From JBBEAM01 sp040882845 (GTDB lineage: Bacteria > Pseudomonadota > Alphaproteobacteria > Kiloniellales > DSM-21159), in the NCBI GenBank assembly GCA_040882845.1, contig JBBEAM010000002.1:1-19065 (forward strand): a DNA stretch of 19,065 nt. Reading direction: 5' to 3'. The translations under genes were made by a program, and so were the position numbers. Of this stretch, positions 15,015 through 19,065 are shown piece after piece; position 1 is the stretch's first letter; every line of letters begins with the position of its first letter. The notes below the pieces were generated by a model. That model was not told where the DNA came from. It worked only from the letters and a program-made list of their open reading frames with translations, and did no database searches.

Positions 15015-15299
15015 CTAGTTGCCCAGGGGTTTTTCCGAAATCACGGTGCCGACCGTGTTATCCAGCTTGATGTGGACGCGTTCCCCGTCGGGATTGGTGG
15101 CATAGACCTCGACCCAGGCGTCGAATTGTCTGTTGTCGATGTCCTTGATCTCGGTGTAGCCCTGTCGCTCGAGCTTGTTTCTGGCTTCCTCGAAGGACAC
15201 ATGCCCGCGATCCGCTGGATCTAAGGGCTCGTTGGCGAAAGCGCCGCCGACGAAGAGCGGCGCACAGACGAGGATGGATAGTAGGATCTTGCGCTTCAT
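15015..15299 (-). CDS. Small secreted PepSY-type domain protein
   Basis: This 94-aa protein has a signal peptide (MKRKILLSILVCAPLFVGG, likely cleavage after Ala22 in AFA-NE) and a single PepSY-like alpha/beta domain: VSFEEARNKLERQGYTEIKD (34-53) followed by two strands, WVEVYATNPDGERVHIKLD and TVGTVISEK. Known PepSY domains are periplasmic or extracellular modules, some of which inhibit proteases; the role of this one is not known. The frame is open 31 codons upstream, but AAGGAG (complement of 15307-15312) is 7 nt before the ATG at 15299, and the signal peptide begins there. It heads a two-gene unit with the copper-type regulator and is divergent from the HtrA protease. Confidence 0.85.
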   Translation of the reverse strand: MKRKILLSILVCAPLFVGGAFANEPLDPADRGHVSFEEARNKLERQGYTEIKDIDNRQFDAWVEVYATNPDGERVHIKLDNTVGTVISEKPLGN

Positions 15300-15305
15300 T
15301 TCTGG

Positions 15306-15325
15306 TCTCCTTGATACCAGGGAGA
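15306..15325 (-). promoter_or_regulatory. Imperfect dyad covering the PepSY gene Shine-Dalgarno
   Basis: The 20-bp stretch 15306-15325 is an imperfect palindrome (16 of 20 positions symmetric). In the minus-strand mRNA, CUCC pairs with GGAG and UG with CA across one mismatch around a GUAU loop, so the Shine-Dalgarno would be partly hidden. It could be a small translational switch or an operator in the 91-bp divergent region with the htrA-like gene. The stem is short, so chance is possible. It does not resemble a standard CueR operator. Confidence 0.3.
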
Positions 15326-15390
15326 TAAGCATGATCGCCTCGATAATCCAGGGAATGCCGCGGAGGCCCGGGCAGCAACGGAGGGACACC

Positions 15391-16797
15391 ATGATACGGA
15401 TTCTGATCCCCGCTCTCCTTTGTGGACTCCTGGCGCCGCCGCTGGCGGCAGAGGAGCGGGCCGTGCCCTCCAGCCGCGAGGATGTGCTGCTGTCCTACGG
15501 CCCGGTGGTCGAGCAGGTGGCGCCCGCGGTGGTCAACGTCTATGCCCGGCGCATGGTCGAAAGCCGCAACCGGCCGGGCCTGTTCGACGACCCCTTCTTC
15601 AAGCGCTTCTTCGGAGACGCCTTCGAGAACTTCGGCGCCCCCCAGCAGCGGCAGCAGAACGCGCTCGGCTCCGGCGTGATCGTCGATCCCAGCGGCTTGA
15701 TCGTCACCAACCACCATGTGATCGCCGATGCCGACGAGGTTTCCGTGGTGCTGACCGACCGCCGCGAGTTCGAGGCCGAGGTGGTGCTGAACGACGAGGA
15801 TACGGACACCGCCGTGCTGCGCATCGATCCGAGCGAGGAGAAGCTGCCTTATCTGGAGTTCCGCGATTCCGATTCCGTTCAGGTCGGCGATCTGGTGCTG
15901 GCCATCGGCAATCCCTTTGGCGTCGGCCAGACCGTGACCAGCGGCATCGTATCGGCGCTGTCGCGCACCCAGGTCGGTATCTCCGACTACTCCTTCTTCA
16001 TTCAAACCGACGCCGCGATCAATCCGGGCAATTCCGGCGGCGCCCTGGTCACCATGGACGGCAAGCTGATCGGCATCAATACGGCGATCTACTCGCGCAC
16101 CGGCGGCTCCATCGGCATCGGTTTCGCGGTGCCTTCGAACATGGTGCGCACCGTTGTCGCCGGCGCCGAGGGCGGTGAGGGAATCGTGCGCCCCTGGGCC
16201 GGCCTGACCGGACAGAGCCTGACCAGCGACCTGGCTGAAGGTTTCGGCCTCGACCGCCCGAGCGGCGTGGTCGTCAGCCGGGTCTATCCGGGCGGCCCAG
16301 GCGATAGCGCCGGCATTCGATCCGGCGACGTTCTGCTGGCGATCGACGGCCGGATCGTCGACGACGTGCAGGCGTTGCACTATCGCATCGCCACCCGGCC
16401 GGTCGGCGAGACCGCAATGCTGACAGTCTGGCGTGGCGGCGAGGAGATGAGCCTTGAAATGGCCCTGGAAGCGCCGCCGGAAACTCCGCCGCGTAACGAG
16501 ACCCTGCTGGAGGGGCGCTTTCCGCTTGCCGGCGCGCGGATCGCCAATCTTTCCCCCGCCTTCGCACTGGAGATGGACAGGCCCGGCGCCTGGGAGGGTG
16601 TGATCGTGACCGAAGTGCTGCGCGGTTCGCCCGCGGCCCGCTTGGGCTTCAGGGCCGGGGACCTGCTGGTCGCCATCGGCGGCAGCGCCATCGAGTCCGT
16701 CGCCGATGCGCAAAGCGCGCTGAACGGCAGCAGCGCGCCCTGGCGGCTCTCGGTCAATCGCGACGGGCGCGTGCGCACCATCACGGTGGAGGGCTGA
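15391..16797 (+). CDS. HtrA/Do-family periplasmic serine protease
   Basis: The 468-aa protein has a signal peptide (MIRILIPALLCGLLAPPLAA, cleaved near residue 20), a trypsin-like domain and two PDZ domains. The catalytic triad is His109 (TNHHVIADA), Asp139 (DTDTAVLRID) and Ser215 (NPGNSGGAL). PDZ1 spans about 270-360 (SGVVVSRVYPGGPGDSAGI) and PDZ2 about 375-465 (VIVTEVLRGSPAARLGF). Such proteases degrade or refold damaged envelope proteins. The loop after the N-terminus (FFKRFFGDAFENFGAPQQ) matches the LA-loop of Do proteases. I start at the ATG at 15391, where the signal peptide begins; GGAGGGA is only 4 nt upstream, so initiation may be modest. DegP, DegQ and MucD types cannot be told apart here. 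rarA follows after 5 nt. Confidence 0.95.
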   Translation: MIRILIPALLCGLLAPPLAAEERAVPSSREDVLLSYGPVVEQVAPAVVNVYARRMVESRNRPGLFDDPFFKRFFGDAFENFGAPQQRQQNALGSGVIVDPSGLIVTNHHVIADADEVSVVLTDRREFEAEVVLNDEDTDTAVLRIDPSEEKLPYLEFRDSDSVQVGDLVLAIGNPFGVGQTVTSGIVSALSRTQVGISDYSFFIQTDAAINPGNSGGALVTMDGKLIGINTAIYSRTGGSIGIGFAVPSNMVRTVVAGAEGGEGIVRPWAGLTGQSLTSDLAEGFGLDRPSGVVVSRVYPGGPGDSAGIRSGDVLLAIDGRIVDDVQALHYRIATRPVGETAMLTVWRGGEEMSLEMALEAPPETPPRNETLLEGRFPLAGARIANLSPAFALEMDRPGAWEGVIVTEVLRGSPAARLGFRAGDLLVAIGGSAIESVADAQSALNGSSAPWRLSVNRDGRVRTITVEG

Positions 16798-16802
16798 GCG
16801 GG

Positions 16803-18104
16803 GTGGGGCTGTTCGAATCCCAGGCGCCACGTCCGCTGGCCGACCGCCTGCGTCCGGCCAAGCTGGACGAGGTGCTCGGCCAGGATCACCTGCTGCAGCC
16901 GGATCGCCCGCTGGGGCGGATGCTGCGCGACGGGCGGCTGTCCTCGATCGTCTTCTGGGGGCCGCCGGGCTGCGGCAAGACCACTATCGCCCGGCTGCTG
17001 GCGAAGGAGACCGACCTCGAGTTCGAGCCGCTTTCGGCGGTTTTTTCCGGCGTTGCGGACCTGCGCAAGGTCTTCGAGCGGGCGAAGCAACGCCGCACCG
17101 CGGGGCGCGGCACGCTGCTCTTCGTCGACGAGATCCACCGCTTCAACCGGGCGCAGCAGGACGGCTTCCTGCCCTATGTCGAGGACGGCACGGTGATCCT
17201 GGTCGGTGCCACCACGGAGAACCCCTCCTTCGAGCTTAACGCCGCCTTGCTCTCGCGCTGCCAGGTGCTGGTGCTCAAGCGCCTTGAGGAGGAGGCGCTG
17301 ATCAGGCTGCTTGAACGCGCCGAGCGGGAGATGCAGTGCGAATTGCCGCTGACCCAGGAGGGCAGGGTGGCGATCCTGGCCATGGCCGATGGCGACGGCC
17401 GCTATCTGCTCAATCTTGCCGAGGAACTCTTCGCCCTGCCCGCGGACCAGGATCCCTTGGATCCGACGGCTCTTAGCCTTGCCGTGCAGCGCCGCGCGCC
17501 GCTCTACGACAAGGGGCAGGAAGAGCACTACAACCTGATCAGCGCCCTGCATAAGTCGCTGCGCGGTTCCGACACCGACGCGGCGCTCTATTGGATGGCG
17601 CGGATGCTCGCCGGCGGGGAGGATCCGAACTACATCGCGCGGCGCCTGTTGCGCTTCGCGGTCGAGGATATCGGTCTGGCCGATCCCGCTGCCCTGCCGC
17701 AGTGCGTCGCCGCCTGGGAGGCCTATCAGCGCCTGGGCAGCCCGGAGGGGGAACTGGCCCTGGCCCAGGCGGTGGTCTACCTGGGCACGGCGCCGAAATC
17801 CAACGCCGGCTACAAGGCCTATGGCGCGGCGGTGCGCGCGGCGCGGGAAACCGGTTCGCTGGCGCCGCCGGCGCATATCCTCAACGCGCCGACGAACCTG
17901 ATGAAGGACCTGGGCTACGGCAAGGGCTACGCCTACGACCACGAAGCCCCCGATGCTTTCTCCGGCCAGAACTACTTTCCAGAGGGCATGGCGCGTCAGC
18001 AGTTCTATCGCCCGAACGCGCGCGGCTTCGAAAGAGAGGTCGCCAAGCGTTTGGAATACTGGGAGAAACTCCGCAATCAGCGACAGGAGGGCAAGGAATC
18101 TTGA
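16803..18104 (+). CDS. rarA: Replication-associated recombination protein A (RarA/MgsA) AAA+ ATPase
   Basis: The 433-aa product matches RarA (Mgs1/WRNIP1 family), a clamp-loader-like ATPase acting at stalled replication forks. Motifs: PLADRLRPAKLDEVLGQDHL (11-30), Walker A GPPGCGKT (53-60), Walker B LLFVDEIHRF (105-114), sensor 1 GATTENPSF (135-143) and arginine finger region LLSRC (149-153). The C-terminal tetramerisation region has HYNLISALHKSLRGSD, AVEDIGLADP and APKSNAGYKAY. Translation starts at GTG with GGAGGG (16788-16793) 9 nt upstream, inside the end of the protease gene. The 5-nt gap means the two genes share a transcript, although their functions are not obviously linked. The same pairing is common in alphaproteobacteria. 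Confidence 0.97.
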   Translation: MGLFESQAPRPLADRLRPAKLDEVLGQDHLLQPDRPLGRMLRDGRLSSIVFWGPPGCGKTTIARLLAKETDLEFEPLSAVFSGVADLRKVFERAKQRRTAGRGTLLFVDEIHRFNRAQQDGFLPYVEDGTVILVGATTENPSFELNAALLSRCQVLVLKRLEEEALIRLLERAEREMQCELPLTQEGRVAILAMADGDGRYLLNLAEELFALPADQDPLDPTALSLAVQRRAPLYDKGQEEHYNLISALHKSLRGSDTDAALYWMARMLAGGEDPNYIARRLLRFAVEDIGLADPAALPQCVAAWEAYQRLGSPEGELALAQAVVYLGTAPKSNAGYKAYGAAVRAARETGSLAPPAHILNAPTNLMKDLGYGKGYAYDHEAPDAFSGQNYFPEGMARQQFYRPNARGFEREVAKRLEYWEKLRNQRQEGKES

Positions 18105-18282
18105 ACCTTGTCGCGATTCCTATCCTCCAAGGAAAAAATCCGTAAAAAGCCCTGCAAGCGGCGCGGCTCTGTTATGCCACTCTGCCTGTTGTCTGCCGGC
18201 ACCGAAAGCGTACCTTCCGTCTCAACGGGATTGCACCACGACAATCCCTCCCTGAACGACACGAGGAGAGTCTTTCGCAGCC

Positions 18283-18945
18283 ATGGGCGAATACATCGTT
18301 CCAGATCGAAAGAACGCGGCGCTGCTGACCATCGGCGCGCAGAACGACTACACGAAACCCGGTTCCCCCTACCGTTCCTCCGGTGCGGCTCAGGCCGTGC
18401 CCAACATGCAGCGTCTCGCGGAAGGCTTCCGCGAGATCGGCAGCCCGATCTTTCACGCCCTGCGTCTCTACCGGCCAGACGGCTCCAACGTCGATCTCTG
18501 CCGGCGCAGTGCGGTGGAGGAAGGCATGCGGATCCTGATGCCGGGCACCATGGGCGCCGAGCTGGCCAACGAGCTGCGCCACCAGGATACGCCGCGCAGC
18601 GACCCGGAGATGCTGTTCGGCGGCGAGTTTCAGGAAATCGGCCCTGCCGAGTATCTCTTCTACAAGCCGCGCTGGGGCGCCTTCCACGGCACCGGCCTCA
18701 ATCGAGAGCTGCTGGCGCGGGGCATCACAACCCTGGTGATCTGCGGCTGCAATTTCTCGACCGCGACCCGAGCGACGATCTACGAGGCCTCGGCGCACGA
18801 TTATCGCGTCATCCTGGCGACCGACGCGGTTTCCGATGTCAACGAGGACAGCCTGCGCGAGCTCGGCCGGATGGGCGTCTATCTGATGAATTCCGACAGC
18901 GGCCTGTACTGGCTGGCCGGGGAGCGCGAGAAGAACGCGGCTTGA
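18283..18945 (+). CDS. Isochorismatase-fold (cysteine hydrolase) family protein, probably catalytically impaired
   Basis: The 220-aa protein has the isochorismatase-like fold: first strand ALLTIGAQNDY (13-23), central YKPRWGAFHGTGL (127-139), and VICGCNFSTATRATIYEAS (152-170) followed by RVILATDAVSD. In active members the first strand reads xxDxQxDF and the third motif has a nucleophilic Cys six residues after the Gly. Here the Asp position is Gly18 and the Cys position is Ala161, while the Lys (Lys128) is kept. Two of three catalytic residues thus appear lost, although the frame is intact and the fold residues remain. GAGGAGAG at 18263-18270 is 12 nt before the ATG. The upstream 178-nt gap shows no convincing promoter or terminator. 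The substrate is unknown. Confidence 0.88.
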   Translation: MGEYIVPDRKNAALLTIGAQNDYTKPGSPYRSSGAAQAVPNMQRLAEGFREIGSPIFHALRLYRPDGSNVDLCRRSAVEEGMRILMPGTMGAELANELRHQDTPRSDPEMLFGGEFQEIGPAEYLFYKPRWGAFHGTGLNRELLARGITTLVICGCNFSTATRATIYEASAHDYRVILATDAVSDVNEDSLRELGRMGVYLMNSDSGLYWLAGEREKNAA

Positions 18946-19009
18946 GCCGGGGGTTTTCCCGCCGTGGCCGCCGTTCTAGACTGCGCCTGCCAGCGCGGGA
19001 GGCGGTAGC

Positions 19010-19065
19010 ATGAAACTCATTCTAGCGATCGCTGCCGGCGGCGCCCAGGGCGCCGTCGCCCCGCA
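19010..19065 (+). CDS. crcB: Probable fluoride channel CrcB, N-terminal fragment
   Basis: Only 18 codons lie in the window: MKLILAIAAGGAQGAVAP. The pattern hydrophobic-GGAxGAVA resembles the start of CrcB/Fluc, a small inner-membrane fluoride exporter whose first helix usually reads GGALGAVAR. A good GGGAGG (18997-19002) stands 7 nt before the ATG. crcB downstream of rarA is a familiar arrangement in alphaproteobacteria, which adds weight. Two positions differ from the usual motif (Gln for Leu, Pro for Arg), close to the window edge. The identification is tentative because so little is visible. Confidence 0.55.
   Translation, partial: MKLILAIAAGGAQGAVAP

Noticed and set aside
15311..15347. 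TTGATA and GATAAT as a promoter for the htrA-like gene
   Set aside because: The spacer would be 25 bp, too long for sigma-70 and longer than the 19-20 bp of MerR-type promoters.
15058..16830. Minus-strand open frame (590 codons) opposite the HtrA gene
   Set aside because: It overlaps the PepSY gene and the protease in other frames and has no domain features; high GC makes long spurious frames common.
16380..17942. Minus-strand open frame (520 codons) opposite rarA and the end of htrA
   Set aside because: Antisense shadow; rarA is supported by complete AAA+ motifs on the plus strand.
18105..18282. Promoter or terminator in the rarA-isochorismatase gap
   Set aside because: TTGTCT (18189-18194) with TACCTT (18211-18216) and TTGAAC (18101-18106) with TATCCT (18121-18126) were considered; the first is a weak match and the second has a 14-bp spacer. 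No stem with a T-run was found.
18954..18982. TTTTCC-17 bp-TAGACT as a promoter for the crcB-like gene
   Set aside because: The -10-like box is plausible but the -35 is poor, and in GC-rich DNA this level of match is weak; kept only as a note.
18946..19009. Fluoride riboswitch upstream of the crcB-like gene
   Set aside because: Only 64 nt are available and the conserved pseudoknot elements of the fluoride riboswitch are not apparent.
18108..19013. Plus-strand open frame of 301 codons overlapping the isochorismatase-fold gene
   Set aside because: It is in another frame over the same DNA, Arg-rich, and lacks domain patterns; the 18283-18945 frame has a Shine-Dalgarno and clear family motifs.

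Overview
The window is GC-rich and reads as the chromosome of an alphaproteobacterium, most likely a Rhodospirillales-like lineage. This rests on gene order (tuf, then the S10, spc and alpha ribosomal protein clusters fused in one run, with no rpmJ, infA or rpsD), on protein features (zinc-free S14, short-LID adenylate kinase), and on the rarA / cysteine-hydrolase / probable crcB neighbourhood. The exact genus cannot be read from the sequence.

Layout: positions 1-54 are the last codons of tuf (EF-Tu), followed by a hairpin terminator or attenuator (68-107). From 126 to 11704 lies a continuous, tightly packed plus-strand run: rpsJ rplC rplD rplW rplB rpsS rplV rpsC rplP rpmC rpsQ (S10 cluster), then rplN rplX rplE rpsN rpsH rplF rplR rpsE rpmD rplO secY adk (spc cluster). 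A near-consensus sigma-70-type promoter at 11733-11760 opens the alpha cluster, rpsM rpsK rpoA rplQ (11880-14511). Its spacers before rpoA and before rplQ are unusually long and rich in hairpins. A strong terminator (14541-14583) closes the run.

The rest is a stretch of shorter units. Two minus-strand genes, a small secreted PepSY-type protein and a CueR-like copper-type MerR regulator, form a likely pair. They are divergent from a plus-strand pair, an HtrA/Do periplasmic serine protease and the replication-associated ATPase RarA. After a 178-bp gap comes an isochorismatase-fold protein that appears to lack two of its three catalytic residues. The window ends in the first 18 codons of what looks like crcB (fluoride channel).

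Most of the window is conserved housekeeping sequence and I do not see a new defence, mobile or biosynthetic system in it. There are no IS elements, CRISPR arrays, tRNAs or rRNAs that I can recognise. The points most worth a second look are the apparently catalytically dead isochorismatase-fold protein, the structured spacers of the alpha cluster (one looks like a palindromic intergenic element), the terminator-like hairpin directly before rpsJ, the long acidic tail on ribosomal protein L3, and the copper-type regulator / PepSY / HtrA arrangement.
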